Positions 16,965 to 24,967 of a DNA stretch of 39,359 nt are shown here, piece after piece. Under the pieces are notes generated by a model. That model searched no databases and was not told the origin of the DNA. It was given only the letters and a program-made list of their open reading frames with translations. The stretch is from NCBI GenBank assembly GCA_900771425.1, contig CAAGNV010000014.1:1-39359 (forward strand). The letters are read 5' to 3'. Numbering within the stretch: position 1 is the first letter of the stretch; every line of letters begins with the position of its first letter. Made by a program: the position numbers and the translations under genes. Source of the stretch: Bacteroidaceae bacterium. Its GTDB lineage: Bacteria; Bacteroidota; Bacteroidia; Bacteroidales; Bacteroidaceae.

Positions 16965-18299
16965 CTATCTGACAAGTGCGCTGATGGCTTTGTCAAGGCG
17001 TGAAAAGTCGAATTCATCGAGGATTTTGGCCATCAAACCTTGGATTTGGTCGTTGCAGAGATTGCCGATACTGCCCTCGTGGGTGTGGTGTATGTCCTTG
17101 TTCGGGGTGAACTGGCCAGCCTCGATGGCGAGTCCGACCTGCTTGTATGCGTCGCGGAACGGAGTGCCGCTTGCTGCCAGACGGTTGACTTCCTCGACAG
17201 AGAAGATCGGATCGTAGATTGGGTTGTCGAGTATGTGCTCGTTGACCTTTATCTTGTTGATGATGTAGGCTGCCATACGGAGGCAGTCCTTCAGGTCGTC
17301 GAAGGCAGGGAGAAATACTTCCTTGATGATTTGCAGGTCGCGGAAGTAGCCGCACGGCAAGTTGTTCATTATCATCATCACTGTCTGTGGCAGTGCCTGA
17401 ATCTTGTTGCACTTGGCGCGTGTGAGTTCGAACACATCGGGATTTTTCTTGTGAGGCATGATGCTCGAACCTGTGGTACAGTCGTCAGGCAACTTCACAA
17501 AACCGAAGTTCTGGCTGTTGAACATACATGCATCGAATGCCAGTTTGGCAAGTGTCCCTGCCACGCTTGCCATCGAGAATGCAACGTTGCGCTCGGTCTT
17601 GCCGCGGCCCATCTGGGCATATACCACGTTGTAATCCATCGAATCGAAGCCAAGCAAGTCAGTAGTCATCTGACGGCGAAGTGGGAACGACGAGCCATAG
17701 CCTGCTGCCGAACCGAGTGGGTTACGGTTGGTGATGCGCCAGGCTGCGAGCAGATACTGCATGTCATCGACGAGGCTCTCGGCATAGGCACCGAACCACA
17801 GTCCGAAACTTGAAGGCATTGCTACCTGAAGGTGTGTGTAACCTGGCATGAGGATGTCCTTGTACTGGTTGCTTTTGTCGATGAGTTCGTCAAACAGAAC
17901 CTTTGTCAAGTCGGCTATCTCACGAATCTGGTCGCGGATAAAGAGCTTGAGGTCAACAAGAACCTGGTCGTTGCGTGAACGTCCGGAGTGAATCTTCTTG
18001 CCGAGGTCGCCGAGTTGGCGTGTAAGCATGAGTTCTACCTGTGAGTGAACGTCTTCTACGCCTTCCTCGATAGTGAATTCACCGCTTTCGGCTGTACGGT
18101 ATATTGCCTTGAGGGCATCGAGCAGCACCGGCAGTTCATCGTGTGCGATGAGTCCGATTGACTCGAGCATGGTGACGTGTGCCATTGAACCCATCACGTC
18201 GTATTTGGCAAGGTAGAGGTCCATCTCGCGGTCGCGCCCAACGGTGAATTTCTCGATTTCATCCGTCATGCGGGCATTCTTTGTCCACAGTTTATCCAT
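16965..18299 (-). CDS. argH: Argininosuccinate lyase (444 aa)
   Basis: Last step of arginine synthesis: argininosuccinate to arginine and fumarate. The fumarase/aspartase-superfamily signature GSSIMPHKKNP is at 277-287, with the catalytic serine (S278 or S279). Other family blocks are EDVHSQVE (82-89), HSGRSRNDQV (104-113), PGYTHLQVA (152-160) with the conserved histidine, and NPLGSAAGYG. The length is slightly below the usual 455-465 aa, but all motifs are present. It lies in a run with pyrE upstream; both pathways draw on carbamoyl phosphate, which may explain the linkage. Confidence 0.98.
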   Translation of the reverse strand: MDKLWTKNARMTDEIEKFTVGRDREMDLYLAKYDVMGSMAHVTMLESIGLIAHDELPVLLDALKAIYRTAESGEFTIEEGVEDVHSQVELMLTRQLGDLGKKIHSGRSRNDQVLVDLKLFIRDQIREIADLTKVLFDELIDKSNQYKDILMPGYTHLQVAMPSSFGLWFGAYAESLVDDMQYLLAAWRITNRNPLGSAAGYGSSFPLRRQMTTDLLGFDSMDYNVVYAQMGRGKTERNVAFSMASVAGTLAKLAFDACMFNSQNFGFVKLPDDCTTGSSIMPHKKNPDVFELTRAKCNKIQALPQTVMMIMNNLPCGYFRDLQIIKEVFLPAFDDLKDCLRMAAYIINKIKVNEHILDNPIYDPIFSVEEVNRLAASGTPFRDAYKQVGLAIEAGQFTPNKDIHHTHEGSIGNLCNDQIQGLMAKILDEFDFSRLDKAISALVR

Positions 18300-18348
18300 T
18301 GAATGTTGGATTTATCAGTTGCTGTTATAGTTCTTTTCAGATGATGTC

Positions 18349-18825
18349 TCAGTTGTTGTAAGGAATCATTGCCAGCATATCGGCAAGTTTATCGACTCCT
18401 TCGCGCAGTGGCTTGTCAATCATTGCCTTGAGGAACGGGTTGACGTTGGCTTCGATGGTGAGTTTCATCTTGCTGCTGTCGGTGGTTACCGGCAGTACTT
18501 GTATCCACATGTTGAAGCCGATTGGCGACTGCACTGACTCGAACTTAATGCACTTGCTTGGCTCGCGTTCGATGATTTTTATCGCCATCTTGCCTACTGG
18601 CGGCACGTTCATGCTGACGGTGTCGGTATCGAATTCTAGTGATTCAAGATGTTTCTGAACCTCGTTGAGTTTTTCTTCTGGGATGTGTCCCTTGATGCGC
18701 TCACGGGTTGCTGGGTCGTTGATTTTCTCTTTCATTGAAGCGAGGTTGTTGAGGTCGCTCAACTTGGCATAAATCGTGTCGATCGATGCTGCCACCTGCT
18801 TTATCTGACTTTCATATTTGCTCAT
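18349..18825 (-). CDS. SRPBCC-family small protein (158 aa)
   Basis: A soluble protein with no signal peptide. The pattern fits an SRPBCC (START/polyketide-cyclase-like) ligand-binding fold: an N-terminal strand with IDTIYAKLSDLNNLASM, a charged helical insert (about 36-62), then strands in VPPVGKMAIKIIEREPSKCIKFE, FNMWIQVLPVT and SKMKLTIEANVNPFLKAMI, and a long C-terminal helix (LREGVDKLADMLAMI). No catalytic residues are evident. It sits between pyrE and argH, 49 bases upstream of argH, and is probably in the same transcript. Small proteins of this type next to pyrE are common in Bacteroidales, but the role is unknown. Confidence 0.75.
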   Translation of the reverse strand: MSKYESQIKQVAASIDTIYAKLSDLNNLASMKEKINDPATRERIKGHIPEEKLNEVQKHLESLEFDTDTVSMNVPPVGKMAIKIIEREPSKCIKFESVQSPIGFNMWIQVLPVTTDSSKMKLTIEANVNPFLKAMIDKPLREGVDKLADMLAMIPYNN

Positions 18826-18852
18826 AAGGAAGGAAATACGAGTTGGGGAATT

Positions 18853-18890
18853 ACGAATTACTAAATACGAATTACTAAATACGAATTACT
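18853..18890. repeat. 14-bp tandem repeat, 2.7 copies
   Basis: The unit ACGAATTACTAAAT is repeated at 18853, 18867 and 18881 (last copy partial), between pyrE and the SRPBCC gene. Related GAATTACGAATTACGAAT sequence is found upstream of rplU (8326-8345). Confidence 0.9.
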
Positions 18891-18918
18891 GGTTAATAAA
18901 TACTTTGCACCATGGATG

Positions 18919-19551
18919 TCATGCTTTCCAGTTGGCTGGGTCGCGTCGCCATTCGTTGAGTGTCGGTATTTGTTCTTCGGTAATGTATCCGATTTGTTTT
19001 GCTACTTCGAGCACTGCTTCGTAGTTGGTGAGTGTGATGAGGCGTACGCCGGCCTCGCTGAATGCTTGTTCGGCTACTGGGAATCCGTATGTGTATGATG
19101 CAACCATGCCGACTACTTCCATTCCTGCCTTGCGCAGTGCTTCAACTGCCTTGAGGCTGCTGCCACCGGTCGAGATGAGGTCTTCGACGACAATGACTTT
19201 GCTGCCTGGACGGAGTTCGCCCTCGATGAGGTTCTCAAGTCCGTGGTCTTTTGGTTTTGAGCGGACATAGGCGAATGGCAGACTGAGTTCTTCTGCTACG
19301 AGTGCTCCCTGTGCGATGGCACCTGTGGCAACGCCTGCTACTGCCTCTGCCTCTGGAAATTCTTCCATGATGAGGCGTGTGAGTTCGGTCTTTACGTATG
19401 AACGTAGTGCTGGGAACGAGAGGGTCTTGCGGTTATCGCAATAGAATGGTGACTTCCAGCCTGATGCCCATGTGAATGGGTCCTGCGGTTGGAGTTTGAT
19501 TGCTTTTACTTCGAGCAGCTTGGCTGCAAACTGGGTTTGTAATCTGTCCAT
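18919..19551 (-). CDS. pyrE: Orotate phosphoribosyltransferase (210 aa)
   Basis: Converts orotate and PRPP to OMP in pyrimidine synthesis. The PRPP-binding motif VIVVEDLISTGGS spans 119-131. The mobile catalytic loop is YVRSKPKDHGLENLIEG (about 95-111), with K99, K101 and H103. The substrate region FTWASGWKSPFYCDNRK lies at about 26-42. ATG 19551 is chosen over the TTG at 19572 because the extra residues have no family counterpart and the promoter box at 19581-19588 would put the TTG almost on the transcription start. It may head a transcript running through the SRPBCC gene, argH and beyond. Confidence 0.98.
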   Translation of the reverse strand: MDRLQTQFAAKLLEVKAIKLQPQDPFTWASGWKSPFYCDNRKTLSFPALRSYVKTELTRLIMEEFPEAEAVAGVATGAIAQGALVAEELSLPFAYVRSKPKDHGLENLIEGELRPGSKVIVVEDLISTGGSSLKAVEALRKAGMEVVGMVASYTYGFPVAEQAFSEAGVRLITLTNYEAVLEVAKQIGYITEEQIPTLNEWRRDPANWKA

Positions 19552-19580
19552 GTCTTTAGATTTTGTGTACAATATGGGTG

Positions 19581-19588
19581 CAAAGGTA
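19581..19588 (-). promoter_or_regulatory. -7 box of the pyrE promoter
   Basis: Reads TACCTTTG on the minus strand, 30 bases upstream of the pyrE ATG. It begins 1 base after the T tract of the dgt operon terminator, so one transcription unit ends where the next begins. Confidence 0.7.
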
Positions 19589-19589
19589 C

Positions 19590-19621
19590 AAAAAAAAGCG
19601 CAAAGACAAGTGCTTCGCGCT
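19590..19621 (-). terminator. Rho-independent terminator of the trxA-rpoN-dgt operon
   Basis: AGCGCAAAG (19597-19605) pairs with CTTCGCGCT (19613-19621), 8 of 9 bp plus one G-T/C-A position, with a 7-base loop. On the minus strand it is followed by eight T residues. It lies about 50 bases past the dgt stop. Confidence 0.9.
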
Positions 19622-19673
19622 AAGTAATTGTATGTAACGGGTATGAGTTATGCGAAAAGTCGTGGTTAAATGG

Positions 19674-21008
19674 TTAGATGATAGGTATGCTCTCGCCGTT
19701 GATCTTGCGGAAGAGGTCGAGGGCATAGACGTCGGTCATGCCTGAGATGAAGTCGAGCACCGACATTATGCGTTCGTAGGCATCGGGGATTTCGACGTCG
19801 TATTGTGACGATACACGTCCGAGCAGGAGTTTCGAGTATGCGGTATCGGGGTTCATCGTGGCATTGATGAACAGGTCGATGAGTGTGCTTATGATTTTGT
19901 AACCGGCGAGTTCGATGTCGAGCACGTCTTTGCAGAAGTATATCTTCTCGTATGATTTGGCTTCGCACTGGCGGTAAGCATCGTAGATGAGTGGGGCGGC
20001 ATGGTCGATGAGCGAACCTGTGAATGTGCCGCTGAGTATGCTCTCCTCGTTCTCGACAAACACGCGTACACACTCTGCCTCGAGTGCTCCGATGGCGCAC
20101 GAACGCAGATAGACGATCTGTTCGTTGACGTCGGTGACGCTGTCCAGCACCTTGCATATCTTTTCCTTGCGCTCGTCGTCGAAGTAACTGAGCAACAGGG
20201 CGCGTGTCTCGTCGGTTCCGAGTATCTTCAACTTATGTGCGTCCTCGATGTCCATTATCTCGTAGCAGATGTCGTCGGCTGCTTCAACGAGATAGACGAG
20301 CGGGTAACGTGCATATCGTACTGAATTGCCGTTGTCAACGGTCTTGATGATGCCCAGTTCTTCGGCAATGGTGCTGTATGTGTCGCGTTCGCTCTGGAAG
20401 AATCCGAACTTCTGTTTCTTGCCTGCAAGGTCGGACGTGAACGGGTACTTGACGATGGATGCCAGGGTGGAGTATGTCATGACGAAACCACCGGGACGAC
20501 GGCCCTTGAACTGATGTGTCAGTAGTCGGAAGGCATTGGCATTTCCTTCGAAGTGGATGATGTCGTTCCACTGTTCTGGTGTCATCAGGTCTTTGTATTT
20601 CAGCCCTTTGCCTTCGCTGAAGAATGATGCGATGGCGCGTTCGCCGGAATGACCGAACGGTGGGTTGCCCAAGTCGTGTGCCAGACATGCTGCGCTGACT
20701 ATCGAACCGCACTCGCCGAGGTGGCTGTCGGCAAGTTCGGGATGAATCTTAATCAACCGGCTTGCAACATCATCGCCGAGTGAACGACCGACACTTGCTA
20801 CTTCGAGGCTGTGTGTCAGTCGGTTGTGAACGAATATGCTGCCTGGCAGTGGGAATACCTGAGTCTTGTTCTGCAGGCGGCGGAATGGTGCCGAGAATAT
20901 CAGTCGGTCGTAGTCGCGGTGAAATTCGGTACGGTCGTCTTTACGCTGCAGGTGCATGTGTTCCTGTCCGAGGCGTTTGTTGCTGATGAGTTGGTTCCAG
21001 TTCATCAT
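19674..21008 (-). CDS. dgt: dGTP triphosphohydrolase, HD domain (444 aa)
   Basis: Hydrolyses dGTP (or dNTPs) to the nucleoside and triphosphate. HD-domain metal ligands are visible: H66 in NRLTHSLEVA, H111-D112 in CLAHDLGNPPFGHSGE, and a later aspartate in EAADDICYEIMDIED. The opening DDRTEFHRDYDRLIFSAPFRRLQ(NKTQVF) is diagnostic of Dgt. A second ATG at 21005 is equally possible as start. The length fits the shorter Dgt class rather than the about 500-residue E. coli enzyme. Last gene of the operon, about 100 bases after the PAP2-like gene. Confidence 0.96.
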   Translation of the reverse strand: MMNWNQLISNKRLGQEHMHLQRKDDRTEFHRDYDRLIFSAPFRRLQNKTQVFPLPGSIFVHNRLTHSLEVASVGRSLGDDVASRLIKIHPELADSHLGECGSIVSAACLAHDLGNPPFGHSGERAIASFFSEGKGLKYKDLMTPEQWNDIIHFEGNANAFRLLTHQFKGRRPGGFVMTYSTLASIVKYPFTSDLAGKKQKFGFFQSERDTYSTIAEELGIIKTVDNGNSVRYARYPLVYLVEAADDICYEIMDIEDAHKLKILGTDETRALLLSYFDDERKEKICKVLDSVTDVNEQIVYLRSCAIGALEAECVRVFVENEESILSGTFTGSLIDHAAPLIYDAYRQCEAKSYEKIYFCKDVLDIELAGYKIISTLIDLFINATMNPDTAYSKLLLGRVSSQYDVEIPDAYERIMSVLDFISGMTDVYALDLFRKINGESIPII

Positions 21009-21105
21009 GGTTGATGCTTTATGAAATGTGAAGGGTGAGACGTGAAGGTTAAGAAGTTATTGGTGCTGGGTTGATGGCTGACTGCCGATGGCCAACAGCG
21101 TGCGA

Positions 21106-21735
21106 TCACCATCCTACGAGTATGAATACCAGTGCGCTGATGAATCCGATGGTGAATCCGCCGATGACTTGTGACAGTGTGTGCTGGCGCAGTATCATGC
21201 GGGCTGTGCCCATGAATCCTGCGAGTATGAGCATGACGCACATCATCGGTATTGGGTTGAACATGAAGAGGAAACTGAATGCCACGACGGTTCCTGTCAG
21301 TCCGCCCATTGATGCCATGTGTGTGCTTACTTTCCACCAGATGTTGATGATGCCGCATGCTACTCCTGCCACGAATGTGGCGACGATGATGCCTCGCATG
21401 AACTGTGGGGTGTTCATGTTGGAGAAGAGCATCAGGCATGCTACGTAACTGGCGATGGTTATGAGATATGGGGTGTAGCGGTGCTCACGATGGCTCAGTT
21501 GCCAGTGGGTCCACTTGTTGAGTCTTCTGAAGATGTTGATGGTCACCCGTGGTATGATGATGGTGAACATCAGCACGGTGACAAGTATGAATATCTTGTA
21601 ACTGACCGGCAGCAGTTTGAGGTAACTGAACAGGAACAGCCAGATGAATGCCCACAGTGGTGCATAGAAAGGTGAGAATGCCAGGCAATAGTAGTGTGAT
21701 GCCCGTATGAGTCCTTTTGATGTGAGTAGTTTCAT
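21106..21735 (-). CDS. PAP2-like integral membrane protein (209 aa)
   Basis: Five or six hydrophobic segments span most of the protein. The C-terminal half has KVSTHMASMGGLTG and, 50 residues later, ARMILRQHTLSQVIGGFTIG. These resemble the second and third motifs of PAP2 phosphatases (PSGH; SRxxxxxHxxxD), with histidines H137 and H186 or nearby. The first motif (KxxxxxxRP) is not clear and the final aspartate is replaced, so catalytic activity is uncertain. Its ATG overlaps the rpoN stop by 4 bases, so translation is likely coupled. Probably an envelope lipid phosphatase relative. Confidence 0.75.
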   Translation of the reverse strand: MKLLTSKGLIRASHYYCLAFSPFYAPLWAFIWLFLFSYLKLLPVSYKIFILVTVLMFTIIIPRVTINIFRRLNKWTHWQLSHREHRYTPYLITIASYVACLMLFSNMNTPQFMRGIIVATFVAGVACGIINIWWKVSTHMASMGGLTGTVVAFSFLFMFNPIPMMCVMLILAGFMGTARMILRQHTLSQVIGGFTIGFISALVFILVGW

Positions 21736-23258
21736 ACTTTATCCTTTCGTTTTGCTGCTGTAGGTATGCACAGGTGGTCGCGGTATTTGGCCACTGTGCG
21801 TCGTTGTATGTTGAAGCCTCTGCCTGCGAGTTCCTGTCCTATCTTTTCGTCAGACAGTGGGTTGGTTCTGTCTTCGTGGCTGATGATGTCGTGTATGGCA
21901 TCGCACACCTTGTCGAATTCTATGTCTTCGCCGTCGGCATTGGTTCGCTTGCGCTTGAAGAAGGTGCTGAGTGGGTACAGTGTTCCGTCAATCTGTGTGT
22001 ACTTGCTGTTTTGTACTCTCGACACGGTGGATATTCCCATGTTGGTGATTTCTGATATGTCTTCAAGCCGCATGGGTACGAGTGTGGATGTGTCTTGTGT
22101 GAGTATGAATTCGCGCTGGTATTTTATGATTGCCTTCATGATGAGTGTCAGTGTCTGGTGGCGCTGGCGTATGGCATCGATGAAGTTGCGTGCGGATTCT
22201 ACTTTCTGGCGTGTATATTCGAATGCGTCGCGTTCGGAGCGTGACATGCGGTCGTGATGTTGCTCGAACTGCTTGAGTTGCATGAGGTAGTCGTTGCTAA
22301 CGTGCAGTTCGGGTATTTCGCCGCTGTTGACGCTGAAGTTGATGTCGCCGTCGGGGGTTGTCTCGATGATGAAGTCTGGAATGATTGTCTGCACTTGTCC
22401 GACGGTCGATTCACACAGTGCTATGCCTGGGTGCGGATTGCATTGCTTGATGTTGGCAATTGCTTCGCTGAGTTGGTATTTGGTTATTCCGAGGGCATTG
22501 GCGAGTGTGTCGGTGCGTTGGTGCAGGTAGTCGTCGTAGTGGTTGGCGATGATTTCCTGTTCGAGTGTCAGTTGCTTTCCGCTGTCGTCTTGTTTGCGTG
22601 CGAGTTGTATGAGCAGGCATTCCTGTGTGTTGCGTGCTCCGATGCCGGCTGGGTCGAACTGCTGTAGTATCTTGAGCAGCCGGTCCAGTTCGTGCTTGGT
22701 CACGTCGATGCCTTCGTATATTGCGAGGTCGTCGGCCATGGCCTGCAGGTCGCGTTCGATGAATCCGTTGCTGTCGAGCGACCCGATGAGGTATTGCATG
22801 AGTTTTTGCTCTTGCTCGTTCAGGTCGAATTCGGCTATCTGGTCGGTGAGGCTGTCGATGAAGGAGCGTGAGTCGCCCAGTGGCATTTCGTTCTTGTCTG
22901 ACGAGTCGTACTGGGCATAGAGGTATGCCGGCATGTCGTCGGGCGATGCGTAGTCGTCGAGTGATGAGTCGCGTTCTGATTCGCTTCTGCCCATGTCATC
23001 GTCGTCGTAATCGTCGCTGCGTTCGCCCTGGCTGTTGTCGGTTCCGTCGTAGGTGTCGCTGATGTCGAAGTCGTCGTGGCTGTCGTCGTGTGGCTTGCCT
23101 TCTTCGAGTGCTATGTTGTCGATGACTTCGTTCTTTACGTGTTGTTCGAAGTCGGGCAGGGGCATGCCAATCATGTTCACCAACATGAGTTGCTGAGGCG
23201 ACAGCCCTATTTGCTGTCTCGTCGTTGCTTGTTGGACTTGTCCCTGTTTCTGTGGCAT
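21732..23258 (-). CDS. rpoN: RNA polymerase sigma-54 factor (508 aa)
   Basis: Alternative sigma factor that needs an AAA+ activator. The glutamine-rich region I is at 1-55 (QKQGQVQQATTRQQIGLSPQ, then LMLVNMIGMPLPDFEQHV). A very acidic linker (about 57-120, DDSHDDFDISD, DDYDDDDMG) is region II. The core-binding part follows (LNEQEQKLMQYLIGSLDSNGFI, FDPAGIGARNTQECLLIQL, NPHPGIALCES). The HTH is ISEITNMGISTVSRV, and the RpoN box at 484-493 reads QRRTVAKYR (consensus ARRTVAKYR). Full length. No enhancer-binding activator gene is present in the window. Confidence 0.98.
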   Translation of the reverse strand: MPQKQGQVQQATTRQQIGLSPQQLMLVNMIGMPLPDFEQHVKNEVIDNIALEEGKPHDDSHDDFDISDTYDGTDNSQGERSDDYDDDDMGRSESERDSSLDDYASPDDMPAYLYAQYDSSDKNEMPLGDSRSFIDSLTDQIAEFDLNEQEQKLMQYLIGSLDSNGFIERDLQAMADDLAIYEGIDVTKHELDRLLKILQQFDPAGIGARNTQECLLIQLARKQDDSGKQLTLEQEIIANHYDDYLHQRTDTLANALGITKYQLSEAIANIKQCNPHPGIALCESTVGQVQTIIPDFIIETTPDGDINFSVNSGEIPELHVSNDYLMQLKQFEQHHDRMSRSERDAFEYTRQKVESARNFIDAIRQRHQTLTLIMKAIIKYQREFILTQDTSTLVPMRLEDISEITNMGISTVSRVQNSKYTQIDGTLYPLSTFFKRKRTNADGEDIEFDKVCDAIHDIISHEDRTNPLSDEKIGQELAGRGFNIQRRTVAKYRDHLCIPTAAKRKDKV

Positions 23259-23263
23259 ATAGT

Positions 23264-23977
23264 TTATCTACGGCGCGAGCCCGATGTGAATATCATGATG
23301 TAGTATAGCAGTGTCGCAAGTGAACTGATTGCTGCCACGACGTATGTGTACGCGGCGGCCTTGAGTGCGCTTACTGCATAGTCGTGTGTGGCTGCGTCGG
23401 TCATGCCTCGCTGGTCGAGCCACTTTACTGCCCGTCGTGATGCGTCGATTTCGACTGGTAGTGTTATGAATGAGAATAGTGTGGTCGTGGCGAACAGTGC
23501 GATGCCTATGCCGAGTATTGTCGGGTTGCCCGACCAACTGAGCATGAGCATTCCTCCGAGCAGTATCCATGTCATCCACTTCGACGATATGTTGACTACC
23601 GGCACCATCTTGCTGCGTAGTGTGAGCGGTCCGTAACTGGTTGCGTGCTGTACGGCGTGTCCACATTCGTGTGCTGCCACTGCTTCTGCCATGATGCTGT
23701 TGCTGTGATAGACGGCTTCGCTTAGGTTGAGCGTCATGGTCGTAGGGTTGTAGTGGTCGGTCAGTTGTCCCTTGATGCATCCTACCTTGACGTTGGTGAT
23801 GCCGAAGTCGGCAAGCATTCGTTCGGCTGTCTCCTTGCCTGTAAGTCCTTTGTATGCACGTATTTGTGAGTACTTGTTGAACTTGCTTTGCAGGTTTTGC
23901 TGAACAATCCAACTGATGATTGCTATTCCGATGAACAGTATCCAGTAGATGGTGGAAGGTGATGCTGAATAATACAT
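23264..23977 (-). CDS. Membrane zinc metallopeptidase, YugP type (237 aa)
   Basis: The first helix is hydrophobic (YWILFIGIAIISWIV). The zinc motif HExxH is at 103-107 (AVAAHECGHAVQHAT), preceded by the family block VGCIKGQLTDHYNP and TLNLSEAVYHSNSIMAEAVA. Two or three further membrane segments follow (MTWILLGGMLML, ILGIGIALFATTTLFSFI, AISSLATLLYYIMIF). The third ligand is probably in LPVEIDASRRA. Length and layout match the YugP/neutral zinc metallopeptidase 2 family. Substrates are unknown. It sits 5 bases upstream of rpoN. Confidence 0.92.
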   Translation of the reverse strand: MYYSASPSTIYWILFIGIAIISWIVQQNLQSKFNKYSQIRAYKGLTGKETAERMLADFGITNVKVGCIKGQLTDHYNPTTMTLNLSEAVYHSNSIMAEAVAAHECGHAVQHATSYGPLTLRSKMVPVVNISSKWMTWILLGGMLMLSWSGNPTILGIGIALFATTTLFSFITLPVEIDASRRAVKWLDQRGMTDAATHDYAVSALKAAAYTYVVAAISSLATLLYYIMIFTSGSRRR

Positions 23978-23993
23978 TTTTTATTGTTGTTGG

Positions 23994-24311
23994 TTAGTCG
24001 TCACATTGTTCGTTGTAGTCGAGTTCGGCCTGAACGATGAAGAAGACGTCGTCGTGTTCCCATTCGCCGATCTTCTCTTGTTTGGCTTTCTTGATGACTA
24101 TGTCGGTAATTTCGTCGAGGTCAACGTCATAGTATCCTTCGTCATCGCTTTTTGCTGACATAAAGTAGTCGAGAATGACATCGATGCAGTAGTAGATATC
24201 GTCCTCGCAGAACTTCTCCTTCACGTCTTGCGGAAGGTAGTTCATGATGTATTCCACTTCCTTTGCGTCTTCTTCTGCGCCAAGGAGTATTTCGTCATCT
24301 ATTGTTGCCAT
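23994..24311 (-). CDS. Small acidic conserved hypothetical protein (105 aa)
   Basis: No family is recognised. The protein is rich in Asp and Glu, with no signal peptide or membrane segment and a run of predicted helices: EDAKEVEYIMNYLPQDVKEKF, DIYYCIDVILDYFMSA, DLDEITDIVIKKAKQE and HDDVFFIVQAELDYNEQ. It is placed tightly between trxA (2 bases) and the metallopeptidase gene (16 bases), so it is certainly translated as part of the operon. An adaptor or regulatory role is possible but not shown. Confidence 0.85.
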   Translation of the reverse strand: MATIDDEILLGAEEDAKEVEYIMNYLPQDVKEKFCEDDIYYCIDVILDYFMSAKSDDEGYYDVDLDEITDIVIKKAKQEKIGEWEHDDVFFIVQAELDYNEQCDD

Positions 24312-24313
24312 AA

Positions 24314-24622
24314 TCAGAGTAATGCTTTTAGTTTTTCTTCGAGTACGTCCTTTGTGGTTGCTCCGACGAACTTGTCAACTACCTGTCCGCCCTTGATGAA
24401 CAGTACGGTAGGCACGTTGCGTATGCTGTATTCGGTTGTGAGGTCGTCCTGTTCTTCGACGTCAACCTTGCCGATGATGGCCTTGCCGGCATATTCTTCA
24501 GCGAGTTGTTCGATGAACGGTGCAATCTTTTTGCATGGACCGCACCAAGTAGCCCAGAAGTCGAGTACTACTGGTTTGTCCTGAGAGATAATCTCCTGAT
24601 AGTTTTCTGTTGTAATTTCCAT
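24314..24622 (-). CDS. trxA: Thioredoxin (102 aa)
   Basis: Cytoplasmic dithiol-disulfide reductant. The active site WCGPC is at 26-30 (C27, C30) within LDFWATWCGPCKK. The cis-proline block is IRNVPTVLFIKGGQVVDKFVG, and the length is typical. No signal peptide is present, so it acts in the cytoplasm. It is the first gene of a six-gene minus-strand operon that includes rpoN and dgt, with a promoter box at 24698-24705. Confidence 0.98.
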   Translation of the reverse strand: MEITTENYQEIISQDKPVVLDFWATWCGPCKKIAPFIEQLAEEYAGKAIIGKVDVEEQDDLTTEYSIRNVPTVLFIKGGQVVDKFVGATTKDVLEEKLKALL

Positions 24623-24697
24623 GATGTTACAGTAAGAATTGAATGTGATGAATTGTTTTTATGTGTTTCGTATGTCTCTTTTTGCGTAATTGCTTTG

Positions 24698-24705
24698 CAA
24701 AGTTA
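24698..24705 (-). promoter_or_regulatory. -7 box of the trxA operon promoter
   Basis: Reads TAACTTTG on the minus strand, a full match to TAnnTTTG, 76 bases upstream of the trxA ATG. No clear -33 element was found. Confidence 0.65.
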
Positions 24706-24779
24706 CGAAATAATTCCGAAAACCTGAATGACAAATCCGAAATATTATTGTGGAAAATCTGTTATTCGCAAATAATTTG

Positions 24780-24787
24780 TACCTTTG
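24780..24787 (+). promoter_or_regulatory. -7 box upstream of the GH35 gene
   Basis: TACCTTTG matches TAnnTTTG, and the region upstream is AT-rich. It would give a leader of about 175 bases. That leader holds a small hairpin (CCGAC-TGC-GTCGG) and an 18-bp spaced direct repeat of CTTTCTGTCTGCC (24894 and 24912). Confidence 0.55.
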
Positions 24788-24967
24788 CCAACAGATTTCG
24801 GTCGTCATACCTACTTTTGACTGTCACGCCTGTCGTGCGTCGCCGTGCTTTCCGACTGCGTCGGAGGACTGTGACCGAGTGGACTGCACTCTGCTTTCTG
24901 TCTGCCATCAACTTTCTGTCTGCCGATGGTGTGCCTGACCGTAATAATTACTTAATCTATTGAATTC

